DNA of 44,690 nt from Clostridium sp. CAG:510 (GCA_000434615.1 FR880803.1:1-44690), one strand, 5' to 3'. Counted from the first letter of the stretch, positions 17,938 through 25,708 are shown. Made by a program: numbers and translations. Notes: generated by a model not told the origin, from the letters alone.

Positions 17938-18661
17938 GCTTTTTCTCCTTAAATTCCACGTTGGCGTATGCCTTGCCTTCTTCATCCTGCAGAGAAACGG
18001 TATACAGTTCTTCGCCGCTCTCCGCCGTGCGTTTTACCACATACGGGTGCAGCACATCGTGTAACAGCGCCTGCTTACGGTATTCCACGCGCATCTGTCC
18101 TATTTCAAAGTTTTCCGGCAGATAGGCTGCCGCCATGCGTACATACTGCGCATTGTTTACATGATGATTGGTGTCTAAATGGTGCGGATTCACGGTAATG
18201 TTTTCCTCCATGCTGCCGCCCTCCGGCACTGCAATCTTACGTCCCGCATAGTCCATGGGGAGCTTCTCGCTCTTTTCGTATTTCGCCGAAACATCCTCGG
18301 GGATATTGGTAAGCTTAAAGGCTTTTGTATCAATCAGGCTCCACAAAGAGTCCGCCTTTGCCAGGAAGTTTCCGTCCTTATCCTTCATAAAGAAGTTACG
18401 CTGGCCGAAGCAGCCCTTGAAATTATAGGGATATGTGCCCGTTTCCACATCCTCGTAGAAATCCGGGAACCTGTCCACCACAATCTGCCAGTAGGAAAGC
18501 ACCCATGCCAGTCCACGTTCCTGCAGTGGGTAAAAGCCCACTCCCAGCGCCTCCGACTGGAAGGCGGAGCAGTCCTGAAAATAATCCAGAAGCGCCTCTA
18601 ACGACAGCCTGCCCCGGCTGTCCGTCTCACTGTATCTTATCTTACTTTTAAAACTGTACAT
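17930..18661 (-). CDS. Acyl-ACP thioesterase (FatA-like)
   Basis: 243 residues, double hot-dog fold. N-terminal hot dog about 1-125 (RYSETDSRGRLSLEALLDYF, WVLSYWQIVVDRFP) and C-terminal one with the catalytic-type motif DTNHHVNNAQY (about 162-172). Releases free fatty acids from acyl carrier protein in the cytosol. Strong GAGGAG site before the ATG and an extended -10 promoter at 18688-18696. First gene of a pair with the CvfB-like gene. Confidence 0.9.
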   Translation of the reverse strand: MYSFKSKIRYSETDSRGRLSLEALLDYFQDCSAFQSEALGVGFYPLQERGLAWVLSYWQIVVDRFPDFYEDVETGTYPYNFKGCFGQRNFFMKDKDGNFLAKADSLWSLIDTKAFKLTNIPEDVSAKYEKSEKLPMDYAGRKIAVPEGGSMEENITVNPHHLDTNHHVNNAQYVRMAAAYLPENFEIGQMRVEYRKQALLHDVLHPYVVKRTAESGEELYTVSLQDEEGKAYANVEFKEKKHD

Positions 18662-18687
18662 ACTGTTTCTCCTCTTTCATCTTTCCC

Positions 18688-18696
18688 ATTGTAGCA
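18688..18696 (-). promoter_or_regulatory. Extended -10 promoter of thioesterase gene
   Basis: Minus strand TGCTACAAT with the TGn extension; hexamer 18688-18693, 27 bases before the start codon. The -35 is poor. The surrounding 12 bases recur at 18852-18863. Confidence 0.5.
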
Positions 18697-18767
18697 CAGG
18701 ACAGGGTATTTTGCGTACGCTTTTTTGAAATTAAGAAACTTTTCATATATATTCCCCTGTGGGTGCA

Positions 18768-18776
18768 TGGTATAAT
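18768..18776 (+). promoter_or_regulatory. Extended -10 promoter facing the mini-ORF
   Basis: TGGTATAAT on the plus strand (TATAAT 18771-18776), with no clear -35. Transcription would start near 18783 and reach the mini-ORF at 18813 and the stem at 18881-18905. Confidence 0.45.
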
Positions 18777-18812
18777 GGCACTATCTCCTTCCCAGTCGGT
18801 ACGGGCGGTCGG

Positions 18813-18908
18813 ATGTTATTACTTGCTGCGGTTTTATTGACTGTAAATCGCCCCATTGTAGCAAATTCAGGGCACAAAAAAACCTCAGTGGAAAACACTG
18901 AGGTTTAG
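18813..18908 (+). CDS. Candidate 31-residue hydrophobic mini-protein
   Basis: Short reading frame with a hydrophobic start (MLLLAAVLLTVNRPIVA) and polar end (HKKTSVENTEV) whose codons are the terminator stem of the convergent tRNA gene. A good extended -10 promoter stands 37 bases upstream. The ribosome site is weak (GGGCGG). This layout resembles type I toxin genes of Firmicutes, in which toxin and antisense RNA converge on one terminator. It could equally be chance; no homology can be claimed. Confidence 0.35.
   Translation: MLLLAAVLLTVNRPIVANSGHKKTSVENTEV
18881..18905 (-). terminator. Intrinsic terminator of tRNA-Gln
   Basis: Perfect 10-bp stem (18881-18890 with 18896-18905), five-base loop, followed on the minus strand by seven T. 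Only three T follow on the plus strand, so it acts mainly for the tRNA. Confidence 0.9.
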
Positions 18909-18980
18909 CAGGGCTACAAGGATTCGAACCTTGAAATGACGGAGTCAGAGTCCGTTGCCTTACCGTTTGGCGATAGCCCT
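18909..18980 (-). tRNA. tRNA-Gln (anticodon CUG)
   Basis: 72-base cloverleaf on the minus strand. Acceptor AGGGCTA/TAGCCCT, D arm GCC/GGC, anticodon stem ACGGA/TCCGT with loop CTCTGAC giving anticodon CTG (reads CAG), T arm CAAGG/CCTTG with TTCGAAT, discriminator G. The 3' CCA is not encoded. The first pair is A-U rather than the U-A of many bacterial Gln tRNAs. Flanked by a consensus promoter and terminator. Confidence 0.96.
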
Positions 18981-18999
18981 TTAGCTGACTACCTTATGC

Positions 19000-19028
19000 A
19001 TTATATACGAACTCCCAAGTTTTTGCAA
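19000..19028 (-). promoter_or_regulatory. Promoter of tRNA-Gln
   Basis: Minus strand -35 TTGCAA (19023-19028), 17-base spacer, -10 TATAAT (19000-19005), about 20 bases before the mature 5' end. Confidence 0.8.
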
Positions 19029-19145
19029 TACCCAATTTTATTTTTTTGAAATTTATTTTTCTTTCTTTTTACCATTTCATTTTCCTTAAAGCAGGGGACT
19101 CTCCTTTTCCTGCTAAATCGGGACTTTTCTTTCTCTCCTCACAGT

Positions 19146-19175
19146 GCTATAATTCTTTTGATTAGCACATGCTAA
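19146..19175 (+). promoter_or_regulatory. Extended -10 promoter with palindromic operator
   Basis: TGCTATAAT (hexamer 19148-19153) is followed eight bases later by the palindrome TTAGCACATGCTAA (19162-19175), lying at the expected transcription start. The same TTAGY-N4-GCTAA pattern occurs twice in the ABC exporter promoter at 24076-24123. A repressor binding here would block the gene at 19239. Confidence 0.6.
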
Positions 19176-19238
19176 CTATTGTGATTAGGCGAAAATTACC
19201 GTTTCACAACATGCTATTTCTAATACGGGAGGACAAAA

Positions 19239-19937
19239 ATGAATACTTACGATTTATCTAAAGTAAAAAAATTACTTATCTACGGAATGATTGGTGCAGT
19301 TCTGAACATGATTGGCGACTGCCTGCTTTTGGGCGTGGACTCCGTTGGCGCCGTCGGTGCCTTCGGTCAGTACATCCTGGCAGCCCAGAAAGTCAGCTAC
19401 ACCCGGATAGGGCTTGCCGGCTTCTTCGGCTATGTGGGCATTCCGGTTTCTATTTTCGGATATTATGTTTTGTATGAGATAATGGAAGATAAAACTTCTC
19501 TGCTTGCCAGATTATACCGGGCATCGCTTTATGCTTTCGTTGCTTTCGGCGGCGCCATCCATATTATCTGCTGCTATCTGCTCACCGGCATGAAGAAGGC
19601 ACTGGAAACCGGCACGGCACCCGATGACAACATCCTGACCGTTATCCTGCAGGAGCAGGGCGGCTACATTGTTCCCTGCTTTGTTGTTTTCTTCCTGTTC
19701 TATTTTATCAATGTCGTTACCATGGCTCTCATCATCGCCAAGAAGAAAACCTGCCTGCCCGGCTGGATGTGGATTATCAACCCTTTACTTTTCAAGATTT
19801 TATTTAACGGTCTCGGAAAAATGAGCACTTCCGCCGTTCTTAACGGTATTGCCTGCTCCAACATGAGTCTGGGCGCTTTGGTTATCTTTACTGTCTGGAT
19901 GGTTGTTCTGTGCAAGAAGAGCAGCAAAGCTGCCTAA
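19239..19937 (+). CDS. Six-helix membrane protein, possibly DUF6796
   Basis: 232 residues with about six hydrophobic segments (about 12-32, 58-80, 94-115, 146-168, 175-190, 202-225). Conserved-looking polar residues inside the membrane part (NMIGDCLLLG, HIICCYLLTG). I recall similar Lachnospiraceae proteins as DUF6796, but the name is not certain. No enzymatic motif is visible. Strong GGGAGG site before the ATG. Its promoter carries an operator-like palindrome shared with the ABC exporter nearby, suggesting a role in the same response. Confidence 0.8.
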   Translation: MNTYDLSKVKKLLIYGMIGAVLNMIGDCLLLGVDSVGAVGAFGQYILAAQKVSYTRIGLAGFFGYVGIPVSIFGYYVLYEIMEDKTSLLARLYRASLYAFVAFGGAIHIICCYLLTGMKKALETGTAPDDNILTVILQEQGGYIVPCFVVFFLFYFINVVTMALIIAKKKTCLPGWMWIINPLLFKILFNGLGKMSTSAVLNGIACSNMSLGALVIFTVWMVVLCKKSSKAA

Positions 19938-20025
19938 GCTATGTTCCCAAATGACAGGTGACTTAACTTCTGCAAAAAACAGATAACTTACAGAAGATGT
20001 TAATTTCAGGAAGGATTTTACCTCT

Positions 20026-20889
20026 ATGTTAATGAAGAATTACACGTATTTAAAAGATGGATTTGAAGGAAAATTGTACGATGCCCAGAATGGGGATGAC
20101 AGGCTTTTAATTGTCATTCAGGGATTAAAGGGACTGGAACTGCCGGAAAAATACGCCGAGCTTTTTTCCGCAAAAGGCTATTCCACCCTTGCCCTGCAGT
20201 ATTACGGTGCGGAGGGGCAGCCCTCCGATATGCGCGCCATACCTCTTGTGCAGTTCCAGACCGCTATCGACTGTCTGAAAGCACATGACAACGGACGCTT
20301 CAAGAGATTTGGCATTTACGGAAATTCCAAGGGCGCCGGCATGGCGCTGCTTGCTGCCAGCGTGGTTCCCGACTTAAGTCTTGTGATTGCCGCCTCTTCT
20401 TTCGGACACATCATGCAGGGCACCGGCAAGGAAAAGGACAATCCCTGCAAGGCCATGGTTTCTTTCCACGGTGCGGATTTCCCCTATGTGCCTGCCGAGC
20501 ATGTTTTTTCCGACTTCTTAAAAAGATGTTTCCGTGAACACCGTATACAGACTCTTTACTTTTTTGATGAATGGGATAAAAAAGGAACGGAAGAGAACGA
20601 GATACCGGTGGAGAATATCAAGGGCGATATCCTGTTTTTAACTTCTACGCACGATGAGTCCGTGCCCGCCAAACGGGATGCCGAGCTTCTGACCGCCCGC
20701 CTTAAGAGATGCGGGTTTGCCTATCATTTCCGGCATGTCAATTCCGAAACGGGCAGCCACAATCTGGGATATTTTCCGGTTAACAACAAGTTTCTTCCCC
20801 GGGAAAAGCATTTCCCCGAGGAATGCCAGCAGGCAAGAGAAGAAACGCTGGCACTGATTTTAGATACTCTATCAAAATGGCAGGTGTAA
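20026..20889 (+). CDS. Alpha/beta hydrolase, acyl-CoA thioester hydrolase (BAAT-C) type
   Basis: 287 residues, probably cytosolic. Nucleophile elbow GNSKGAG (about 99-105), acid in STHDESVP (about 207), and histidine in GSHNLGY (about 245), in the order of the alpha/beta hydrolase triad. The segment KGYSTLALQYYGAEGQP is typical of the BAAT C-terminal family. The substrate is not known; bile-acid or acyl-CoA activity should not be assumed. AGGAAGG about 11 bases before the ATG; a second ATG at 20032 is equally possible. The stop codon lies inside the terminator stem. Confidence 0.85.
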   Translation: MLMKNYTYLKDGFEGKLYDAQNGDDRLLIVIQGLKGLELPEKYAELFSAKGYSTLALQYYGAEGQPSDMRAIPLVQFQTAIDCLKAHDNGRFKRFGIYGNSKGAGMALLAASVVPDLSLVIAASSFGHIMQGTGKEKDNPCKAMVSFHGADFPYVPAEHVFSDFLKRCFREHRIQTLYFFDEWDKKGTEENEIPVENIKGDILFLTSTHDESVPAKRDAELLTARLKRCGFAYHFRHVNSETGSHNLGYFPVNNKFLPREKHFPEECQQAREETLALILDTLSKWQV

Positions 20890-20904
20890 ACACACCTGCC
20901 ATTT
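20875..20904. terminator. Bidirectional terminator between convergent genes
   Basis: Perfect 13-bp stem (20875-20887 with 20892-20904), loop AAAC, A/T tracts on both flanks. It serves the hydrolase gene (its stop is inside) and the convergent ABC permease gene. Confidence 0.85.
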
Positions 20905-20920
20905 CTAATGGATATTCCGG

Positions 20921-23215
20921 TTATTCCAACGGGCACTTCAGGCTTTCGACCATATCCACTTTTTTCAGCTTTCTGCCGGACAGGCACAGAGCAAGTACAT
21001 ATGCCACCGCTACGATTGCCGCACTTACCAGAATGGTGAGCGGCTTTACGGGCAGCCCCATATACATACCCGATGACCGGGCAGATGCCGCCATTATGGA
21101 ATAAGCGGTCAGATAGCCGAGCGGTACTCCCACCGCAAATCCGATGGGCACCAGAAGGTGGTTGGATGTCATTACAAACTGCCGCACTTCTTTGCTTCTG
21201 TAGCCCAACACCTCCAGCATGGAAATATTTCTCTTTCCTTCTTCCACAATCATGCCGGACATCATATTTATTATCAGAAGACAGATAATCACGCCCAGTA
21301 CTTTTAAGATTTGCAGAACGATGCCGGAAACTGACGACAGACGTTTTACCTGATTTTCATAATCCTTAAGCGATGCGTTTTTCCGAAGCAGGTCCGCCGG
21401 AATATCCAGCTTTTCTTTGCTGATAATTACATTGTATTCCGTGTCGGGTCTGCCTAAAATATCCGCCATGTTCTGCTTGCTGGTCAGAACAAGCTGCAGA
21501 ACATCATTTTCCACAATGCCGCTTATCACCACCTTAGTTTCCTGCATGGTAACAGTATTGTAAAAGGCAAACTCATCCCCCGGCTTTATGCCGTAGGTTC
21601 TTGCCGCCGAACTCGTCATATAATACTCACCGTAAACCGGTGTCTTGCCGTCCGCCGTTTCATGGAAAATATCATTTTCTTCATCATATCCGATAAGGTT
21701 AAAACGGGAGTCATCCGCACTTGCGCCGAAGCTTACATCAAAAATAGCATCTCCGCCGTAAGGATTTTCCGTCTGGTAGTTCTTAAATCCATACTCGTAC
21801 TGTCCGCCCAGCATGGCTAAAGGCACCTTGTTTTCCAGCAAATTGTTCCATGCATCCCGGAAGGAACTGCCCAGCACAATGCAAAGTGTGGCAACCGCAA
21901 TGCCGATAATCAGTGTGATGCTCCGGGAGGCATTCATAAATACCGCACGTACATTGTAAACAAACTTCAGATTTGCCTGACTGTTACGGAAAACACGCAC
22001 ATTTTTCTCTTTCTGCAAACCGTGAAGCAGGGACACCGCATCGGCTTTCAGGGCTTTGTTCAGAACCAGATAGGAAACCAGTCCGTAAACCACAATCGGG
22101 AACAGCACCGCAACACCCACTAATTTCCACGGCATGACGACCTTATACTCCGTATATTCCAAATCCTGAAAATAAAATTGGCAGAACAGTTTTGCAAAAG
22201 GAATGCTTCCTATAACGCCTATAATATCACCGGCGATGGCAGGCACCATGCCGTACACCATGTAATGACGCACCAGCTCGCCCTTCCGGTAGCCAAGCGC
22301 CATCAGGGTACCGATGGTCTTTCCGTCCCTCTTTATCATTCTCCGAAGAACCATAGCAATCACTGCCACCACAATTATCATAATGATGGGAGCGTACAGG
22401 GAAAATTCCGCAACCAAATCATCCGCTTCGCTGTAAATCAGGGAAATACGGGAATTGGAGGCTTTTTCCAGATATTCCTGGGTATCGTATTTTTCATAAA
22501 TTTCCGTACGGAAGGCGGTCTCTTTTTCCTTGTCCAGGTAGCGAACCGCATACTGCTGTGCACCGTTTCCCAGTGCCGCAAAATCTTCAGGATATACAAT
22601 GCCGATACCAAAACCGGACTTATCCGCTGCGGTTTCTGACAAATCATACAGCATAACCGCGTAATCGGATTTCATGATAAGACCGCGCACGGTAAAAGGC
22701 TTTCCCTCTGCGCTCACACTGTCACCCTGCTCTGCACTCACATTATCGACCTGTCCTGCGCTCTTTGCTTCCGTGCCGTCCTGTCCGATAACCATCGTGT
22801 CCCCTATGGCAATGTTGTTGGCTTTTGCATAGCGGTAGGTAAGAAGGATATCCCCCGGCTCTTTCAGGTCACTTCCCTCCGTGATGGTGTAATAGTCCAT
22901 CTTCTCCGCAGGAGAAAACAGACGCAGCTTGGTGTCCTGATAAGTAAAGTCCAGATATTCCTGCTTTTCCAGTGTCAGGTCATAATTCTTTTCTAATTCC
23001 ACCATTTCTTCTTCCGTAATCGGAATTTGTGTCTGGAAGCTGGCATCCTCTATGTTTGTTTTTTCATAATACGCATCTGCCCAGGTATACAGGGACTCGC
23101 TGACCGCAAACGCACCAATCAGCAGCATGACCGTAATCGCGGTGAGCAGGCTTCCCGTCAAATAAAAGGACAGGTTATTTTTGATACTTCTGGTTATTTT
23201 TCGTTGTAAAGTCAT
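20921..23215 (-). CDS. FtsX-type ABC exporter permease (MacB/BceB-like fold)
   Basis: 764 residues with two FtsX-like halves: first helix about 20-40, a large extracellular domain about 45-265, three helices about 270-400, a second extracellular part about 440-610, and three more helices at the C terminus. This is the ten-helix layout of putative antimicrobial-peptide or lipid exporters (YhgE/SalY type). An odd short duplication VSAEQGDSVSAEG is seen near 155-175. The ATG overlaps the ATPase stop (TGATG). Role in envelope stress or peptide resistance is inferred. Confidence 0.9.
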   Translation of the reverse strand: MTLQRKITRSIKNNLSFYLTGSLLTAITVMLLIGAFAVSESLYTWADAYYEKTNIEDASFQTQIPITEEEMVELEKNYDLTLEKQEYLDFTYQDTKLRLFSPAEKMDYYTITEGSDLKEPGDILLTYRYAKANNIAIGDTMVIGQDGTEAKSAGQVDNVSAEQGDSVSAEGKPFTVRGLIMKSDYAVMLYDLSETAADKSGFGIGIVYPEDFAALGNGAQQYAVRYLDKEKETAFRTEIYEKYDTQEYLEKASNSRISLIYSEADDLVAEFSLYAPIIMIIVVAVIAMVLRRMIKRDGKTIGTLMALGYRKGELVRHYMVYGMVPAIAGDIIGVIGSIPFAKLFCQFYFQDLEYTEYKVVMPWKLVGVAVLFPIVVYGLVSYLVLNKALKADAVSLLHGLQKEKNVRVFRNSQANLKFVYNVRAVFMNASRSITLIIGIAVATLCIVLGSSFRDAWNNLLENKVPLAMLGGQYEYGFKNYQTENPYGGDAIFDVSFGASADDSRFNLIGYDEENDIFHETADGKTPVYGEYYMTSSAARTYGIKPGDEFAFYNTVTMQETKVVISGIVENDVLQLVLTSKQNMADILGRPDTEYNVIISKEKLDIPADLLRKNASLKDYENQVKRLSSVSGIVLQILKVLGVIICLLIINMMSGMIVEEGKRNISMLEVLGYRSKEVRQFVMTSNHLLVPIGFAVGVPLGYLTAYSIMAASARSSGMYMGLPVKPLTILVSAAIVAVAYVLALCLSGRKLKKVDMVESLKCPLE

Positions 23216-23925
23216 CAGATTGTCAACTCCTTTACACTTACCTTTTGCTGCTCCACATTGCTGACGATTTTTCCGTCGTGAATGCGGATAACGCGGTCCG
23301 CCATACCGGCTATTCCTTCATTATGGGTAATAATCACAATGGTTGTGCGGTACTTTTCGTTGATTTTTTCCAGAATGGACAGCACATCTCTTGCCGAAAC
23401 GGAGTCCAGTGCGCCGGTCAGCTCATCGCATAAAAGCAACGCAGGATTTTTCACCAGTGCTCTGCCGATGGCGCATCTCTGCTGCTGTCCGCCGGACAGC
23501 TCCGTGGGGAAATGCTTGGCATGCTGCGCCAGTCCCAAATCTTTCAAAAGCTCTTCTATGGGCAGCGGATTTTCGGAAATATCCTGCACCACGCGGATGT
23601 TTTCCTGCACATTCAGTTCCGCAATCAGGTTATAGGACTGGAAGACTACACCGATTTTCTTTCTGCGGTACTCCACCAGCTCCTTGCGTCCCAGTTTTGT
23701 AATATCCACGCCATCCACCATGATGTTTCCTTCGTCCAGGCTGTCCAGTCCGCCCAGCATATTTAAGAGCGTACTTTTACCCGAACCGGAGGGGCCCAGT
23801 ATCACGCAGATATCGCCCTTTCCGATGTTCAAATCCACATGGTTCAGAGCATAGAGTTCATTTTCCCCTTTGCCGTATTTTTTTACTGCATTCTGTACGG
23901 TTATCATGTTTTCCTTTTTATCCAT
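23215..23925 (-). CDS. ABC transporter ATP-binding protein (LolD/MacB type)
   Basis: 236 residues. Walker A GPSGSGKST, signature ELSGGQQQR, Walker B LLLCDELTGALD, H-loop VIITHNEG. Cys in place of the usual Ala before Asp-Glu. Family partners FtsX-type permeases, here the overlapping next gene. Start at 23925 has GAGG nine bases upstream; the longer TTG reading at 23949 lacks one. Confidence 0.93.
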   Translation of the reverse strand: MDKKENMITVQNAVKKYGKGENELYALNHVDLNIGKGDICVILGPSGSGKSTLLNMLGGLDSLDEGNIMVDGVDITKLGRKELVEYRRKKIGVVFQSYNLIAELNVQENIRVVQDISENPLPIEELLKDLGLAQHAKHFPTELSGGQQQRCAIGRALVKNPALLLCDELTGALDSVSARDVLSILEKINEKYRTTIVIITHNEGIAGMADRVIRIHDGKIVSNVEQQKVSVKELTI

Positions 23926-24072
23926 TCTGCTTTTCCTCTTTTTCTGCAATTTTCGTTCTGCAAGTCTGTCTTATTGTCTGGTTCAATTTCACGTAGCTAT
24001 TCAGGACCATATTCGCAAAACTGTTGTTGAAACAGCTTTCCTTTTCACGACTTTGAAGGGCGATATATTTTT

Positions 24073-24124
24073 ATATTAGTCGTGGCTAACTGCATTGTCA
24101 ACAGAAAAGTTAGCTTTGGCTAAC
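24073..24124 (-). promoter_or_regulatory. ABC exporter promoter with two operator palindromes
   Basis: Minus strand -35 TTGACA (24096-24101), 17-base spacer, -10 TAATAT (24073-24078). One palindrome, TTAGTCGTGGCTAA (24076-24089), covers the spacer and -10; another, GTTAGCTTTGGCTAAC (24109-24124), lies just upstream of the -35. They are 34 bases apart centre to centre. This is a typical repressor layout. Confidence 0.75.
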
Positions 24125-24151
24125 CATTTACAAAAAGGAGCAGTGTCACGA

Positions 24152-24226
24152 ATGATGACAAACAGATGGGTGCGGTGCAGAAGCCCTTGTAAAAGGAATG
24201 GCGTCATCCCGCGCGGAAGGAATTGA
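24152..24226 (+). CDS. Doubtful 24-residue Arg/Cys-rich ORF
   Basis: ATG at 24152 with AAAGGAG 11 bases upstream; the product would be MMTNRWVRCRSPCKRNG plus seven more residues. Its stop overlaps the -35 of the next promoter. It lies in the gap between divergent genes. Nothing else supports it. Confidence 0.15.
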   Translation: MMTNRWVRCRSPCKRNGVIPRGRN

Positions 24227-24252
24227 CAGGTGCGAATAATAGGGCTTATAAT
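24223..24252 (+). promoter_or_regulatory. Consensus promoter of phosphoribosyltransferase gene
   Basis: TTGACA (24223-24228), 18-base spacer, TATAAT (24247-24252): perfect hexamers, suggesting strong transcription. Confidence 0.85.
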
Positions 24253-24264
24253 AAGGTAAAAAGC

Positions 24265-24287
24265 GGAGATGGCAATATCTCCCTTTT
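24265..24287 (+). promoter_or_regulatory. Leader stem-loop with T-run (possible attenuator)
   Basis: Stem GGAGAT/ATCTCC (24265-24270, 24277-24282), six-base loop, then CTTTT. It lies within the first 30 transcribed bases. The stem is short, so termination would be weak; it could be start-site related pausing or attenuation. No purine riboswitch core is seen. Confidence 0.35.
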
Positions 24288-24310
24288 AATTTTACTGGGA
24301 GGTATGGAAA

Positions 24311-24919
24311 ATGTCAGTAGCAGACAGCGTTAAGACACAGGTTGTCACCGTCGGTGACAAAGAGTATTTGAGAGTTACTTTGGAGGACAAGGTTTTTGAC
24401 CTTCCTTTTGTTATGATTGGTGGAAATAAGGTAGCATTCCTTGACATCTCCGGTCAGGTGAGCATGAATGAAAAATCCGCAGACTTACTGGTTAAGAAGA
24501 TGTTGGAAGATGGAGTTACCTTCGATACTATTTTAAATCCCGTTGCAAAAAGCAACGCTTTGGCACATGCCATTGCCGTACGTTGGGCCGAGCAGGTAAA
24601 CCCCGAACTTACCCACACCGTAGTAGCTCGTAAGGCAAAGGGCGGCGAGCATCACGCAGTAGAAGCCTCTTACAAATCCGTTACAACTTCCGTAGAGCAG
24701 TCCTTATATCTGACCGATGATGATGTTGCTTACATGAACGGTAAAAAAGTTCTTTTAGTAGATGACGTTTACGGCGGCGGCGGTACTACCAAGGCTCTGA
24801 GATCTCTGGTTGAACAGGCCGGTGCAACTGTTTCCGCTCATGCAGTCGTTGCGGTAGAAGAAGGCGGCAACTATCCCGAAGGTCTGGTATATCTGTATAC
24901 CCTTCCCGTAAATCCGTAA
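24311..24919 (+). CDS. Purine-type phosphoribosyltransferase
   Basis: 202 residues, cytosolic. The PRPP-binding loop reads VLLVDDVYGGGGTTKAL (about 146-162): the acidic pair and closing T-T are kept, but the usual ATGGT is GGGGT. Upstream NPVAKSNALAHAIAVRWAE resembles the adenine/xanthine phosphoribosyltransferase flexible region. The base used (adenine, xanthine or other) cannot be decided. Strong GGGAGG site, consensus promoter and a strong terminator make it a one-gene unit. Confidence 0.8.
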   Translation: MSVADSVKTQVVTVGDKEYLRVTLEDKVFDLPFVMIGGNKVAFLDISGQVSMNEKSADLLVKKMLEDGVTFDTILNPVAKSNALAHAIAVRWAEQVNPELTHTVVARKAKGGEHHAVEASYKSVTTSVEQSLYLTDDDVAYMNGKKVLLVDDVYGGGGTTKALRSLVEQAGATVSAHAVVAVEEGGNYPEGLVYLYTLPVNP

Positions 24920-24987
24920 TAACTCGTGATTTTATGTGCACGGAAACAAAAGTCAGAATTCACGTAAATACAGAAATGATTTCAAAG

Positions 24988-25024
24988 AAGACGTATGAAA
25001 ATATCTTTTTCATACGTCTTTTTT
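24988..25024 (+). terminator. Intrinsic terminator
   Basis: 14-bp perfect stem (24988-25001 with 25007-25020), five-base loop, followed by a run of six T. Ends the phosphoribosyltransferase transcript. Confidence 0.92.
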
Positions 25025-25034
25025 ATAAGCAGCT

Positions 25035-25436
25035 TTATTTTTGAAACAACCGCATAAATACCTGCACAAGCAGCCCAAGTCCGCAGCCGATTACCGCACC
25101 GGCTATCACGATAAAGAAACATTCATCCCAACGGAAACGGTTGGCGCTGAAGGACCAGATACCCGCTATGGTCGCACATACTACCGCAAATCCCAGATAC
25201 AGTGACTGCGTCGTTTTCTTATCTGTCATATTCACCGGCTCTATCCCTTTCAGAATGTAGTCCGTTGTCACTTCAAATATCTCGCTCATCATTATGATTT
25301 TTTCAATATCCGGTGTGCTCTGTTCACTTTCCCATTTGGAAACCGCCTGTCTGGACACACCCATTTTATCTGCGAGTTCTTCCTGGGAGAATCCCTTCGT
25401 TTTTCTTAAGTATTGTATTCTGTCCGCCATATTCAT
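25035..25436 (-). CDS. Xre-type regulator with membrane tail
   Basis: 133 residues. N-terminal Xre helix-turn-helix (about 3-57; GFSQEELADKMGVSRQAVSKWE) and two hydrophobic C-terminal segments (about 77-95 and 106-126). Such membrane-tethered Xre proteins are common in Firmicutes; the signal sensed is unknown. ATG at 25436 has GGAG eight bases upstream; an upstream GTG (25445) is inside the ribosome site. Extended -10 promoter TGGTACAAT at 25464-25472. Confidence 0.88.
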   Translation of the reverse strand: MNMADRIQYLRKTKGFSQEELADKMGVSRQAVSKWESEQSTPDIEKIIMMSEIFEVTTDYILKGIEPVNMTDKKTTQSLYLGFAVVCATIAGIWSFSANRFRWDECFFIVIAGAVIGCGLGLLVQVFMRLFQK

Positions 25437-25463
25437 AGTCAGCACTCCTTTCCTTTTGAAGAA

Positions 25464-25472
25464 ATTGTACCA
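25464..25472 (-). promoter_or_regulatory. Extended -10 promoter of the Xre gene
   Basis: Minus strand TGGTACAAT; hexamer 25464-25469. The -35 is poor. Leader about 20 bases. Confidence 0.45.
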
Positions 25473-25630
25473 AAATCACCGGTTGCACAGCCACCGCCTA
25501 CCCATGGAAATCTGTCAACTGCGGGTTGCAAGTCGGAACATTCTACCCTGGATGGAATTTCATCATACGATTTCCGGTTTCATTATAGCTTGAATTCCAT
25601 CTTTTTTGAAGTCACTATGAAATTTATATC

Positions 25631-25680
25631 TTGACTTTTATATCGCAGTACGATATATTATATATATCGAAGTGCGATAT
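25631..25680 (+). promoter_or_regulatory. PadR promoter with tandem palindromic operators
   Basis: -35 TTGACT (25631-25636), 17-base spacer, -10 TATATT (25654-25659). Two 17-bp palindromes of the form ATATCG-NAGTR-CGATAT (25640-25656 and 25664-25680) repeat with a 24-base period; the first covers the spacer, the second the start site. The layout fits autorepression by the PadR protein encoded next. Confidence 0.85.
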
Positions 25681-25708
25681 ATTATATGAAATAAACGGAG
25701 GTGGCTAA

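Noticed and set aside
24250..24310. Purine riboswitch before the phosphoribosyltransferase
   Set aside because: The leader is too short and has no purine-aptamer junction motifs.
25437..25593. Small coding frame in the Xre-PadR gap
   Set aside because: No start with a ribosome site and no recognisable protein; taken as chance.
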